Positions 34,790 through 44,555 of a DNA stretch of 64,000 nt are shown piece by piece. The DNA is taken from positions 21,130 to 85,129 of the forward strand of contig QWOP01000043.1 in the NCBI GenBank assembly GCA_003669605.1. The letters are read 5' to 3'. The notes below the pieces were generated by a model that was given only the letters and a program-made list of their open reading frames with translations, was not told the DNA's origin and made no database searches. The DNA is from Planctomycetota bacterium (GTDB lineage: Bacteria; Planctomycetota; Planctomycetia; Pirellulales; UBA1268). The position numbers and the translations under genes are program-made. Every line of letters begins with the position of its first letter. The stretch's first letter is position 1.

Positions 34790-36103
34790 TCAGCCACTCC
34801 CGAGCCCTGGATCGGGGTGCCAGCCGTCGGGCACGACCGCATCCTTGGGGACGATCGCCACGCCGTCTCGGACAGTAAACGTCGTGCTGTCGGCGATCTG
34901 GTCCCATCCGTGATCGTTGACGATCCGGGTCCGGCGACCGATGCGGACATTCTTGTCAATGATCGCCCCCTCGATCACCGTGCCGTCGCCGATCCCCACG
35001 GGGGGCAGGCCCTTGGCGGTGTTGGCGATGACATCCTCGTCGGCCTCATAGAAATCGTTGCCGAGGATCACGGAGTTGCGGATCACGACATCGCGGCCGA
35101 TCCGGCAGCGGAGTCCGATAACGCTGTTCTCGATCACGGCTCCCTGGCCGATCAGGCAGCCGTCGGAAACGAGGCTCGAACGGATGCCCGCGCCATCGAT
35201 CCGTGAAGGTGGCAGGAACCGGCCACGGGAGTAGATCGGGGCTTCCGGCCGCGCCAGTTCAAACGGTGGTGCAGCGCCAGCGAGGTCGAGGTTGCACTGA
35301 AAGTAAGAGCGGATGGTGCCGATGTCCTCCCAGTATCCGTCAAAGGGGTGGAGAAAGACCCGCTTGGCGCGGATCGCAGCCGGGAATACCTCGCGGCCGA
35401 AGTCCTGGTAATCGGTCTTGGTGAGCAGGTCCAGGAGACAGTCTCGGTCGAAGAGGTAGATGCCCATGCTGGCCATCAACGAGCGGCCTTGGGCGGGGAT
35501 GCCGCGGCTCTCGATCCATGCCGGCGATGTGCGCACCATGTCGAGTTCGGCGCGGGTCTGGGGCTTTTCGAGGAAGCCTTCCACCTGTCCATCGTCATCG
35601 ACGCGCATGATGCCCAGCCCGGATGCCGCCTCTTCGTGGACGGGGATCCCTGCGATCGTGACGTCGGCCTTGTGAGCCATGTGGGTCGCCAGCATGTCGG
35701 CGTAATTCATCCGGTAGAGCTGGTCGCCGGAGAGGATGAGAACGTGGCGGATGTCCGGCTGCTGGAGATAGCGGATGTTCTGCCGCACCGCATCGGCCGT
35801 GCCCTGATACCAGCCGGAGTTATCGAGCGTCTGCTGGGCGGCGAGGATCTCCACGAATCCGCCGCTAAACGGGTCGAAGGTGTAGGTTCGACGGATATGG
35901 CGATGGAGGCTGACGGAGTTGAATTGCGTCAGGACGTAGATCCGCTGCACGCCACTGTTGATGCAGTTCGAGAGCGGGACGTCGATGATCCGGTATTTTC
36001 CAGCCAGCGGGACGGCGGGCTTGGAACGATCGCGGGTGAGGGGATAGAGCCGCGTCCCGCGGCCACCACCGAGGACTAAAGCCAAGACCCGCTGCACGCT
36101 CAT
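34790..36103 (-). CDS. glgC: glucose-1-phosphate adenylyltransferase
   Basis: Makes ADP-glucose for glycogen synthesis. The 437-residue product has the nucleotidyltransferase start LALVLGGGRGTRLYPLTRDRSKPAV, the PAVPLAGKYRIIDVPLSNCINSG stretch, SGWYQGTADAVRQN, SGDQLYRMNY, and a C-terminal left-handed beta-helix (VIRNSVILGNDFYE, IDKNVRIGRRTRIVND). The length is normal and the start gives the Arg-rich substrate loop in frame. No other glycogen genes are nearby. Confidence 0.96.
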   Translation of the reverse strand: MSVQRVLALVLGGGRGTRLYPLTRDRSKPAVPLAGKYRIIDVPLSNCINSGVQRIYVLTQFNSVSLHRHIRRTYTFDPFSGGFVEILAAQQTLDNSGWYQGTADAVRQNIRYLQQPDIRHVLILSGDQLYRMNYADMLATHMAHKADVTIAGIPVHEEAASGLGIMRVDDDGQVEGFLEKPQTRAELDMVRTSPAWIESRGIPAQGRSLMASMGIYLFDRDCLLDLLTKTDYQDFGREVFPAAIRAKRVFLHPFDGYWEDIGTIRSYFQCNLDLAGAAPPFELARPEAPIYSRGRFLPPSRIDGAGIRSSLVSDGCLIGQGAVIENSVIGLRCRIGRDVVIRNSVILGNDFYEADEDVIANTAKGLPPVGIGDGTVIEGAIIDKNVRIGRRTRIVNDHGWDQIADSTTFTVRDGVAIVPKDAVVPDGWHPDPGLGSG

Positions 36104-36287
36104 ACTGAAGCTTTCCCGTGATGGAGTCGTTTCGGCAATCGCCTTCCGACCATGCTACGGAAACCGACCGACCGCCGCCAATTCGGGTTTCATGCGGAGA
36201 GTCGCCGATTTGCAGAGATTATCGGCCAATCCCCCCCCTCCATTCCCGGTGGCGGGCGTCTGAACCCCGTTTCACAGCGTCTGCCTG

Positions 36288-39077
36288 TTAGCGGACGACG
36301 AAGTTCACCATTCTCCCCGGGACAGCGATCACTTTCAGGATCTGCTTTCCGGCGAGCAGTTCGGCAATCCGCGGGTCGGCGGCAGCGGCGGCCTCCATCG
36401 TTGGGATGTCGGCGTCGGCAGGGACGGTCACTCGGGCCCGCAGTTTGCCCCCAATTTGAACAGGGATCTCGACGGTGTCGTCCTTCAGCCAGCGCTCCTC
36501 CACCTCCGGCCAGACGGCCAGCGACACCGGCGCCGGTTTCCCGAGCACCTCCCACAATTCCTCCGCCAAGTGCGGCGCGAAGGGGGCAAGCGCCACCACA
36601 AACGGCTCGAGGACCGCACGCGGTTTTCGCTCCAGCGGCGTGAAGACATTCACGAACTCCATCATCCGGGCGATCGCCGTGTTGAACGACAGCGCCGGGA
36701 TGTCCTTCGTGACCTTGTCGAGCATCCGGTGGAGCTCTCGGTATTGCTCGTCGGTGGGGGGGACGTCAACCACCTGCTGGGAGAGTTTCACCTCGTCGGC
36801 CTTGTCATCGACCACCAGTCGCCAGCAGCGGTCGAGGAACCCGCGGACACCTCCGACGCCGGCCGTGCTCCAGGGCTTCGTCGCCTCCAGCGGACCCATG
36901 AACATCTCGTAGAGCCGCAGGCTGTCGGCACCGAATTCCTTGACGACGGTGTCGGGGTTGACGACGTTACCGCGGCTCTTCGACATCTTGTAGGCCCGGC
37001 TGTCGACGCGGATCTTTGGCCAGTCGCGGAGCACGAAATGCTCCCCCTGCTTCTCCACTTGGTCGGCAGGCACTTTCGCCGCGGTGTCGTCTGCGGTGCG
37101 GTCCTGCGCCGTCACCCATCCCCCCTTGGCGCTGCGGTAGCCGGTGAACTCCATCTCGCCGAGGATCATCCCCTGATTCACGAGCCGTCCGAAGGGCTCG
37201 GGCTGGGAGACATGACCACGGTCGAAGAGCACCTTGTGCCAGAAGCGCGAGTAGAGGAGGTGGAGGACCGCATGCTCGGCGCCACCGACATACAAGTCGA
37301 CCGGCATCCAGGCCCTCTCGATTTCGGGGTCGATGAAGCATTCCTGGTTTGTCGGATCGAGGAACCGCAGGTAGTACCAGCAGGAACCAGCCCACTGTGG
37401 CATCGTGTTGGTTTCGCGGCGGTACCGCTTGCCGTCCTTCTCGACCACGAGCCAACCATCGCCGGCCCGCGACAGTGGCGGGTCGGGGGTGTCGCCGGGG
37501 CGGAAGTCGGAAAGCTCAGGGAGTCGAACCGGGAGTTCCGCTGCATCGACGGCGCGGATCGCACCAGTCGGCTTTCCGTCGGGGCCGAGTTCGTGGAGGA
37601 TTGGGAACGGCTCCCCCCAGAACCGCTGCCGGCTGAAGAGCCAGTCGCGGAGTTTGTAATTCACCGCCGGCCGGCCGAGTCCGGCCGCTTCGAGATCGGC
37701 CGCCACTTTCGCGATACAGGCCCGCGTCTCCAGCCCGGTGTAGGGACCGGAGGCGATCGCCCTGCCGTCGCCGGCCATGACAGCGTCTCTTGGGCCGGCC
37801 CCGAGCAGTGGCTCGACGACGGCAACGATCTCCAGAGCGAAGGCTTGGGCAAAATCCCAATCGCGCTGGTCGTGGGCCGGGACGGCCATGATTGCCCCGG
37901 TGCCGTAGGTGGCCAGGACATAGTCGGCCACCCACACCGGCAGCTGTTTTCCATGCAGCGGGTGGATGCAGTACGAGCCGGTGAAAACGCCGGTTTTCTC
38001 CGTGGCCAGATCGGTGCGGTCGAGATCGCTCTTCCGCGATGCCGCCTCGCGGTAGGCGAGGATTGCAGCCCGCTGGCCCGGTGTCGTCAGCCCATCGACA
38101 AGCGGATGTTCAGGGGAAACGACGAGATAGGTGGCGCCGTAGAGAGTGTCGGGACGGGTGGTATAGACGCGGAGAACGTCGCTTTCCGCTTGCTGCGGGT
38201 AGCCGGATTGCTTCCGGGCTGTCTGCCAAGCCGCGAACGTCGCGCCGCTATCGCTGGGCCGCACGATGTGGAAGTCGACCTCGGCACCGGTGCTCCGGCC
38301 GATCCAATCGGACTGCAACTTCTTGATGCTGGCCGGCCAGTCGAGCGGTTCGAGTTCCTTCTCCAGCCGGTCGGCGTAGGCAGTGATCCGCAGCATCCAC
38401 TGGCGGAGGGGAATCCGCACAACCGGATGGCTGCCGCGCTCGCTCAACCCGCCGATCACCTCCTCGTTGGCCAGGACCGTACCGAGCGCTGGGCACCAAT
38501 TCACCGGGGCCTCGGACTGGAAAGCCAGCCTCTGGGAATCTCGGTACTTCGCCACGGTCGCCTCCCCGCCTGCGAGAACCTCGGCGGGGATCGGCAACTC
38601 GGCGATCGGCCGCCCCTTCTGCATAGCGGGGTCGAACCAGGTGTCGAACAATTGGAGGAAGATCCACTGCGTCCAGCGGACGTACTCGGGATCGGTGGTG
38701 GCCAGTTCACGGTTCCAGTCGTAACTGAACCCCAGCATCTTCAGTTGGCGGCGGAAGGTGTCGATGTTCCGCTGCGTGCTCTCCCGCGGGGGGGTGCCGG
38801 TGCGGATGGCGTGCTCCTCCGCAGGCAGCCCAAACGCGTCGAACCCCATCGGGTGCATCACGCTGGTGCCCCGCATCCGCTCGAAGCGGGTGACGATGTC
38901 GGTGGCGGTGTAGCCCTCCGGGTGTCCGACGTGCAGTCCGTCGCCGCTGGGATAGGGGAACATGTCCAGGACGTAGGTCTTGCGAAGACCCGGAAGGCGC
39001 GGAGTGGCAAACGTGCCGTGCGTCTCCCACCATGCTTGCCACTTGGGCTCGATCCGCGCGGGCTGGTAACGGGGCAT
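36288..39077 (-). CDS. leuS: leucyl-tRNA synthetase
   Basis: Charges tRNA-Leu. The 929-residue product has class I signatures: [16 protein letters not shown] (HIGH-type, residues about 41-56) and KMSKSRGN, with the CP1 editing region ([21 protein letters not shown]) and a C-terminal anticodon-binding part ending [14 protein letters not shown]. The start at 39077 matches the conserved N-terminus [17 protein letters not shown]; an open frame runs 500 bp further 5' but carries no conserved residues and overlaps the next gene. The gap to glgC is 184 bp. Confidence 0.97.
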   Translation of the reverse strand: MPRYQPARIEPKWQAWWETHGTFATPRLPGLRKTYVLDMFPYPSGDGLHVGHPEGYTATDIVTRFERMRGTSVMHPMGFDAFGLPAEEHAIRTGTPPRESTQRNIDTFRRQLKMLGFSYDWNRELATTDPEYVRWTQWIFLQLFDTWFDPAMQKGRPIAELPIPAEVLAGGEATVAKYRDSQRLAFQSEAPVNWCPALGTVLANEEVIGGLSERGSHPVVRIPLRQWMLRITAYADRLEKELEPLDWPASIKKLQSDWIGRSTGAEVDFHIVRPSDSGATFAAWQTARKQSGYPQQAESDVLRVYTTRPDTLYGATYLVVSPEHPLVDGLTTPGQRAAILAYREAASRKSDLDRTDLATEKTGVFTGSYCIHPLHGKQLPVWVADYVLATYGTGAIMAVPAHDQRDWDFAQAFALEIVAVVEPLLGAGPRDAVMAGDGRAIASGPYTGLETRACIAKVAADLEAAGLGRPAVNYKLRDWLFSRQRFWGEPFPILHELGPDGKPTGAIRAVDAAELPVRLPELSDFRPGDTPDPPLSRAGDGWLVVEKDGKRYRRETNTMPQWAGSCWYYLRFLDPTNQECFIDPEIERAWMPVDLYVGGAEHAVLHLLYSRFWHKVLFDRGHVSQPEPFGRLVNQGMILGEMEFTGYRSAKGGWVTAQDRTADDTAAKVPADQVEKQGEHFVLRDWPKIRVDSRAYKMSKSRGNVVNPDTVVKEFGADSLRLYEMFMGPLEATKPWSTAGVGGVRGFLDRCWRLVVDDKADEVKLSQQVVDVPPTDEQYRELHRMLDKVTKDIPALSFNTAIARMMEFVNVFTPLERKPRAVLEPFVVALAPFAPHLAEELWEVLGKPAPVSLAVWPEVEERWLKDDTVEIPVQIGGKLRARVTVPADADIPTMEAAAAADPRIAELLAGKQILKVIAVPGRMVNFVVR

Positions 39078-39227
39078 GGTGGATTCCGGGGGCGTCTTTC
39101 CTACGAAAACTCCGCAGATTCTAATGGGTTGACGCGCTGCGACCAGTGTGTCCCTCGAGAACCGCCTGCGGCGCGGAACTCCGGCCCTCAGAATTGTTCT
39201 CTGGCGTCCCTTGCGGAAAATCCCAGC

Positions 39228-40862
39228 ATGCAGCCTCTTCCCCCCTCCTCCGCGTCCGGATCTCAGCCCGGCGCCACCCTCCCGCGGGCACTGGTGCGGG
39301 CCTGTCGGTTGGCCGGAGGCCGCCTCAAGGTGGCCGACTCGCTGGGGACGAGGCTCACCGGGCGGGAGTTTCTCATCCGCACCCTCTGTGCCCGGAGGGT
39401 CCTGGAGCGGGTGCTGGACGCCGATGAGCGGATGGTCGGAGTGATGCTTCCCCCCACGGCAGCCGCGGCGGTGATCAACGCGGCGCTGGCGATGATGGGG
39501 CGGGTGGCGGTGAATCTCAACTACACCACCAGTCAGACAATCCTCGATCTGTGCATCACGCGGGCTGGACTGCGGCACGTGCTCTCAAGCCCAGCCTTCC
39601 TCGCGCGTGTGAAGCTCGACTGCGGCTCCCGCCTCATGGATGCAGCGGAACTCAAGCGACGATTGACGCTCTTCGACAAAGTCGTCGCCGCGACCCAGGC
39701 GACCATGCTGCCACTGCCGATGCTTGAGGCTTCGCTCGGGCTCGACCGGCTCCGCGGCGATGATGTGCTGACGGTGATCTTCACATCCGGTTCCACCGGC
39801 GATCCCAAGGGGGTCGTGCTCTCGGAGGAGAACGTCGCTTCGAATGTCCGTGCCATCGGGGAACTGCTCCACATCACCGCCGCCGATGTCGCCCTGGGAG
39901 TGCTTCCGTTCTTCCATTCCTACGGGTACACAACCACGTTCTGGACACCGCTGGTCCTCGATGCCGGCGTGGTCTACCACACCAATCCGCTCGACGCGCA
40001 GGCGATCGGAACGCTGGCCCGCGAGCACCATGCCACGATTCTCATGGCCACGCCGACATTCCTGCGGACCTACCTGCGGCGGACGGCGGCGGAGGATTTC
40101 TCCTCGCTCGAAGCGGTCTTCGGATCGGCTGAGAAACTCCCCCGCGACGTGTGCGACGCTTTCGAGAAGAAGTTTGGCGTCCGGCCGATTGAAGCGTATG
40201 GTGCGACCGAGATGTCGCCGCTGGTGGCAGCCAACATCCCTCCCTCCCGCCACGTGCCGGGGACGCCGGAGGATGCCCGCGAGGGGACCGTGGGAAGGGC
40301 GATCCCTGGCTGTCGTGCCCGGATCACCGCCCGCGACGGCATGGCGATACTCCCCGCTGGCGAGGAGGGGATGCTGTGGGTCACCGGGCCGAACGTGATG
40401 CAGGGCTATCTCGACCGGCCCGATCTGACTGCCGAGGTGGTTCAAGACGGATGGTATTGCACGGGTGACATCGGCCGGCTCGACACCGATGGATTCATCA
40501 CCATCACCGGTCGGGAAAGCCGGTTTTCGAAAATCGGTGGAGAGATGGTGCCGCATCTCCCTGTCGAGGAGGCGGTGAATGCGGAACTGGGGGCTGCCGA
40601 TGGCGAGATCCAGGCGGTGGTGACAAGCGTCCGGGATGTAAAGAAGGGGGAGCGTTTGGTGGTGCTTCATCTGAAGACGGCCCGTGATCCACACGACATC
40701 TGCAGAGGTCTGGCCGCCCGCGGCCTCCCCAACCTCTGGATCCCCACGCCAGGCAGTTTCGCCGAGATCGACTCGATCCCCGTCCTCGGCTCGGGCAAGC
40801 TCGACCTGCGGAAACTTGCCCAGGAGGCCCATGCCCATTTCGACGGCGTGGGTGAGGTATGA
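39228..40862 (+). CDS. acyl-CoA / acyl-ACP synthetase (Aas C-terminal-like AMP-binding enzyme)
   Basis: Activates a fatty acid to its acyl-adenylate and then thioester. The 544-residue product is a full ANL-family enzyme: [21 protein letters not shown] (P-loop), [42 protein letters not shown] and a C-terminal lysine in [10 protein letters not shown]. The closest memory match is the acyl-ACP synthetase half of Aas, but there is no acyltransferase domain. Its stop overlaps the next ATG (ATGA), so the following protein is likely co-translated. Confidence 0.82.
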   Translation: MQPLPPSSASGSQPGATLPRALVRACRLAGGRLKVADSLGTRLTGREFLIRTLCARRVLERVLDADERMVGVMLPPTAAAAVINAALAMMGRVAVNLNYTTSQTILDLCITRAGLRHVLSSPAFLARVKLDCGSRLMDAAELKRRLTLFDKVVAATQATMLPLPMLEASLGLDRLRGDDVLTVIFTSGSTGDPKGVVLSEENVASNVRAIGELLHITAADVALGVLPFFHSYGYTTTFWTPLVLDAGVVYHTNPLDAQAIGTLAREHHATILMATPTFLRTYLRRTAAEDFSSLEAVFGSAEKLPRDVCDAFEKKFGVRPIEAYGATEMSPLVAANIPPSRHVPGTPEDAREGTVGRAIPGCRARITARDGMAILPAGEEGMLWVTGPNVMQGYLDRPDLTAEVVQDGWYCTGDIGRLDTDGFITITGRESRFSKIGGEMVPHLPVEEAVNAELGAADGEIQAVVTSVRDVKKGERLVVLHLKTARDPHDICRGLAARGLPNLWIPTPGSFAEIDSIPVLGSGKLDLRKLAQEAHAHFDGVGEV

Positions 40863-41860
40863 ATCAGCAGCCGACGGAGGCATCCTGGATCCGGCCGCTC
40901 CTCGGACGGGCCGACGACATGCGGGCCGAGGTATGGGTACGCTCTGCCCCGGTGGCGGCCGGAGTCGTGGGGGCAGGAGAGGCGCTGGTCGTCTCCGGGA
41001 CGCTCACCGGCCCCGAGTGTTTCACAGCAGCCACGCTCCCCACCACCGTGCCACTGGTCGATCAGGGGCATGTTGCCGGCCAACCGCCGTTGGCGCGGGG
41101 CGTGTGCACCGAGCCGGGCTTCTGGACGCCGGAGCTGCCGAATCTCTACCGGGCCGACGTGGTGCTGCGGCGGGGAGTCGACGTCGCCGCCGCCGGCTGG
41201 CGGATGGTTGGCCTGCGGCGCCTCGGGGTCCGCGGCCGTTCCCTGTGGCTCGACGGGCGGCGCTACGTACCGCGTGGAGTGGCGTTCTGCGGAACGTCGG
41301 CGGAAGTTGCACTGGTGCGGGATGCATCGGCTGCAGTCATTGTCGAGGCTCCCGCGACGGCGATCTCCTCCGCCGCCGACCGGCAGGGGGTGCCGGTCAT
41401 CATCCGGCTGTGCGATTCGTTGACCCGTGGCCTGACGAGCGCGGGACTGGCGGAACAGGTCGAGGCATGGTCGGCACACCCATCATCGTTCCTCGTTCTC
41501 CTCCCCTCTGATCTCTCCGCGGCCGAAGTCGGCGTGGTGGTCGCGGCTGCCGGTCGGCGGCGCGGCACGATGCTCTTCGGTTGGGAGGTCGATGGACTCA
41601 AGCCTCCCCCTCCCACGGTTCCCGCCGGGATTGATTGTCTGGTGGTCGTTCTCCCTGCTGCGGTGGTGCCGCAGGAGGATTGGCAGGCGCCGCCGGGCCT
41701 GCCATTGCTGGCCTCCGTTCGGGCTGGCGACGACGGCCTCTCCTCCAACCCAGCCGCCGCGAGGTTGCAATGTGATGCGATCCAGGCCCTCCTTGCCGCC
41801 TGGGCGTCTCCCCGGTCGCCGGCGGACCGTTGGGATTGGGCTGGGTATCTGGTCTCTTGA
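40859..41860 (+). CDS. glycoside-hydrolase family 2-fold-like protein lacking catalytic Asn-Glu
   Basis: A 333-residue protein coupled by an ATGA overlap to the acyl synthetase. Residues 88-97 (FWTPELPNLY) and 114-141 (GWRMVGLRR to WLDGRRYVPRGV) match the pattern at the junction between the Ig-like domain and TIM barrel of GH2 glycosidases. The equivalent of the HPSIxxWSxGNE segment is HPSSFLVLLPSD (207-218), so the catalytic acid/base Asn-Glu is absent, and the protein is short for a complete barrel. There is no signal peptide. A degenerate carbohydrate-binding role is an inference; the match is from pattern memory only. Confidence 0.5.
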   Translation: MNQQPTEASWIRPLLGRADDMRAEVWVRSAPVAAGVVGAGEALVVSGTLTGPECFTAATLPTTVPLVDQGHVAGQPPLARGVCTEPGFWTPELPNLYRADVVLRRGVDVAAAGWRMVGLRRLGVRGRSLWLDGRRYVPRGVAFCGTSAEVALVRDASAAVIVEAPATAISSAADRQGVPVIIRLCDSLTRGLTSAGLAEQVEAWSAHPSSFLVLLPSDLSAAEVGVVVAAAGRRRGTMLFGWEVDGLKPPPPTVPAGIDCLVVVLPAAVVPQEDWQAPPGLPLLASVRAGDDGLSSNPAAARLQCDAIQALLAAWASPRSPADRWDWAGYLVS

Positions 41861-41898
41861 CCGCCGAAACGCGCTGCCGGTCTGATACGATCGGGCGT

Positions 41899-42936
41899 AT
41901 GTCTCGTTTCGATCCAGATCGCTATTCCCGCCAGGTCCGCTTCGCACCGCTCGGTGCTGACGGCCAAGAACGCCTCGCTGCGGCCGAGGTGGCCGTCGTC
42001 GGCTGCGGCGCGCTCGGCAGCGTGGTGGCGATGGCCTTGGTGCGGGCCGGGATCGGTGCGGTGAGGATCATCGATCGCGATCTCCCCGAACTTTCCAATC
42101 TTCCCAGGCAGGTGCTGTTCGACGAGGCAGACGTCGCCGCCGGTCTTCCCAAGGCCGTGGCGGCGGCACGGCACCTGGAGCGGATGGCATCGGCCTGCCG
42201 GATCGAGGCGGTCGTCGCCGATCTTTCCGCGACCAATGCTTCCCGGCTCCTCGGCGGTGTCGACGTGATCGTCGACGGCACCGACAACTTCGAGGCCCGG
42301 TTTCTTGTCAACGAGTATTCCTGCCGGGAGGGGATCCCCTGGGTCCACGGCGGTGCGATTGGTGCCGAGGGGAGGGTGCTCTCGGTGCTGCCTGGGAAGT
42401 CGGCCTGCCTGCGGTGCCTGGTGCCCGAGCCTCCCGCCCCGGGAGTCTTGCCCACCTGCGACACCGCGGGCGTGCTGGGGCCAGTGGCACTGGTGGTGGG
42501 GGCAGTCGAGGCCTCCGAGGCGATCAAGATCCTGGCCGGGGCCATCGATCGCGTTGGCAACAGGCTCCTCGTCTGCGACCTCTGGGAGAACTCCTGGCGG
42601 ACAGTCGATCTTGAGCCCCTCGCCGAGGCTGGCTGTCCGACATGCCGGGGGGGTGACTATCCCTGGCTCGAAGGAAGAGTGGGGACACAGGCGACGGTCC
42701 TTTGCGGGCGCGACGCGGTGCAGGTCATCCCCACCCCCGGCGCGGGGATCGAATTGCCGGCATTCGCCGCGCGGATGGCGGATGTAGGGAGCGTGGTGGC
42801 CAATCCCTGGATAGTCCGCGTCACGGTGGAGGGGGGGATCGAGTTGGCGGTGTTCGCTGACGGCCGAACGATCGTCTTCGGCACGCGCGATGAAGCCCGG
42901 GCCCGCGGACTCGTGGCCCGGTATGTCGGGGCGTGA
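41899..42936 (+). CDS. ThiF/MoeB/HesA-type E1-like adenylyltransferase
   Basis: Activates the C-terminus of a sulfur-carrier or ubiquitin-like protein by adenylation. The 345-residue product has the nucleotide-binding VVGCGALGSVVAMAL, the RxxxQ pair SNLPRQVLF, DGTDNFEARFLVN, GPVALVVGAVEASEAIKIL, and a zinc site made by CLRC and CPTC. It carries an extra C-terminal domain of about 80 residues (from TVLCGRDAVQV). Its partner carrier protein is not in the window. It starts 38 bp after the preceding gene; the ATG has no clear ribosome site. Confidence 0.88.
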   Translation: MSRFDPDRYSRQVRFAPLGADGQERLAAAEVAVVGCGALGSVVAMALVRAGIGAVRIIDRDLPELSNLPRQVLFDEADVAAGLPKAVAAARHLERMASACRIEAVVADLSATNASRLLGGVDVIVDGTDNFEARFLVNEYSCREGIPWVHGGAIGAEGRVLSVLPGKSACLRCLVPEPPAPGVLPTCDTAGVLGPVALVVGAVEASEAIKILAGAIDRVGNRLLVCDLWENSWRTVDLEPLAEAGCPTCRGGDYPWLEGRVGTQATVLCGRDAVQVIPTPGAGIELPAFAARMADVGSVVANPWIVRVTVEGGIELAVFADGRTIVFGTRDEARARGLVARYVGA

Positions 42937-42973
42937 GAGCCACGGGATGGCCCCGTGATCATCGTTCCCGTGT

Positions 42974-44494
42974 TCAGCCGGCGGTGGCCGCTTCCATGAT
43001 CCGCGCCTCGGTCGCCCCGGACCGCGGTAGTTCGGCCGTCAATCGCCCCTCGGCCAAGACGATGATCCGATCGGCGAGCGTCAGCAATTCGGGGAGTTCG
43101 CTGGAGGTCAGGATCACACCGAGGCCCTGTCGGCAGAGGCGATCGATGAGGGTATAGAGTTCGGCCTTGGCGCCGACGTCGATCCCGCGGGTGGGATCGT
43201 CGAGCAAGAGCACCTCCGGCTTCGTCAGCAACCAGCGGCCAATGATGCATTTCTGCTGGTTGCCACCGGAGAGACCGGTGATTGCCGCGTGCAATCCAGG
43301 CGTCTTCACGCCGGTGTCACGCACCGGCCCGGCGGCGAGGTCCTCCTCGGCGGCCCGGCTGAGAAGTCCGTTCCGCAGCGCCTCGTGGAGTGCGCAGAGG
43401 CTGACGTTGCCGGCGACGTCGAGATCGGGGAACAGCCCCAGCCGCTTGCGATCCTCGCTGACCATGGCAATCCGCGCCCGGCATGCCTCGCTGGGGTGGT
43501 CGAACCGCACCGACTTGCCGTAAAGACTCACGGTGCCGGTCCATGTGTCCTCCCCTGCGCCAAAGAGCACCTCGAGCAGTTCGGTGCGGCCGGCCCCCAT
43601 CAGTCCTGCCACGCCGAGGATCTCGCCAGCGTGAAGATCGAAGGAGATATCTTTGAGCCGGTAGCCTCTGGGATGCTCGGGCCAGGGGAGCGTGAGCTGG
43701 CGGACCTCGAGGATTTTCGCACCACGGGGACGTTCCTGGTGGAATCCGTGTCCGGCGATGTCGCGGCCCACCATCCAGCCGGTGACCTCGCGGGGCGAGG
43801 TAGCACTGGTGTCGACCGTCTTCACATGCCGGCCATCCCGCAGCACCGTGATCCGGTCTGCCAGCCGGAAGACCTCGTCCATTTTGTGGGAGATGTAGAG
43901 GATCGTCGTGCCCTGGGACACGAGCCGCTGGATCGTGCGCTCAAGGCGGACCGACTCCGCTTCGGTGAGGGCGCTGGTCGGTTCGTCCATCACCACGATC
44001 GAGGCCTCGAGCGAGAGGGCCTTGGCGATCTCGACGAGCTGCTGGTCGCCGACACGGAGGCTGCCGGTGCGGTCCCGTGGCGACACCGAACACTCTAGGA
44101 GCGAGAACAACCTTTCGCACTCGTCCTCCATCGATCGGTCGTCGACGAGCCCGAGGAGACCGCGGCGTTCTCTCCCCAGGAAGACGTTCGCGGCGACGGG
44201 GAGATCCTCCACGAGGGCCAGCTCCTGATGGATGATCGCGATTCCCGACCGTTCCGCGTCGCGCGTGCCGGTGAAACTCGCCGCGCTTCCATCGACCTCC
44301 AGGATGCCGCAGTCCGGCTGGTAGACCCCCGAGAGGATCTTCATCAGCGTGCTCTTGCCAGCGCCGTTCTCCCCGCAGATGGCGTGGACCTCGCCCCGCC
44401 GCACCTCAAGGGTGACGTCGTCGAGAGCCACCACTCCCGGAAATCGCTTCGTGATGCCGAGCATCCGCACGGCGAAGGGAAGGGGGGTGGTCAT
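42974..44494 (-). CDS. sugar ABC transporter ATP-binding protein (RbsA-type, two ATPase domains)
   Basis: Energises sugar uptake. The 506-residue protein has two ABC domains: the first with Walker A GENGAGKSTL, signature LRVGDQQLVEIAKAL and Walker B VVMDEPTSAL; the second with degenerate P-loop GLMGAGRTEL, signature LSGGNQQKCIIGRWL and LLLDDPTRGIDVG. This layout is typical of the ribose/galactose/xylose importer family. The ATG at 44494 is chosen at the conserved N-terminus. It is the last gene of a three-gene minus-strand operon after the permease. Confidence 0.9.
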   Translation of the reverse strand: MTTPLPFAVRMLGITKRFPGVVALDDVTLEVRRGEVHAICGENGAGKSTLMKILSGVYQPDCGILEVDGSAASFTGTRDAERSGIAIIHQELALVEDLPVAANVFLGRERRGLLGLVDDRSMEDECERLFSLLECSVSPRDRTGSLRVGDQQLVEIAKALSLEASIVVMDEPTSALTEAESVRLERTIQRLVSQGTTILYISHKMDEVFRLADRITVLRDGRHVKTVDTSATSPREVTGWMVGRDIAGHGFHQERPRGAKILEVRQLTLPWPEHPRGYRLKDISFDLHAGEILGVAGLMGAGRTELLEVLFGAGEDTWTGTVSLYGKSVRFDHPSEACRARIAMVSEDRKRLGLFPDLDVAGNVSLCALHEALRNGLLSRAAEEDLAAGPVRDTGVKTPGLHAAITGLSGGNQQKCIIGRWLLTKPEVLLLDDPTRGIDVGAKAELYTLIDRLCRQGLGVILTSSELPELLTLADRIIVLAEGRLTAELPRSGATEARIMEAATAG

Positions 44495-44555
44495 CGGTGA
44501 GAAGCAGAGAAAGGGGGGAATGCGCAGGGGCCAATGCGTGTCAGGGAACGCCTCA

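Noticed and set aside
36456..40862. A 1468-codon open frame on the plus strand, antisense to leuS for most of its length
   Set aside because: Only the last 544 codons (from 39228) encode a recognised protein. The rest mirrors leuS codons and has no domain; long antisense frames are expected in GC-rich DNA.
41857..41891. TTGACC and TACGAT as a promoter for the ThiF-like gene
   Set aside because: The spacer is 23 bp, too long, and the -10 would lie seven bases from the ATG.
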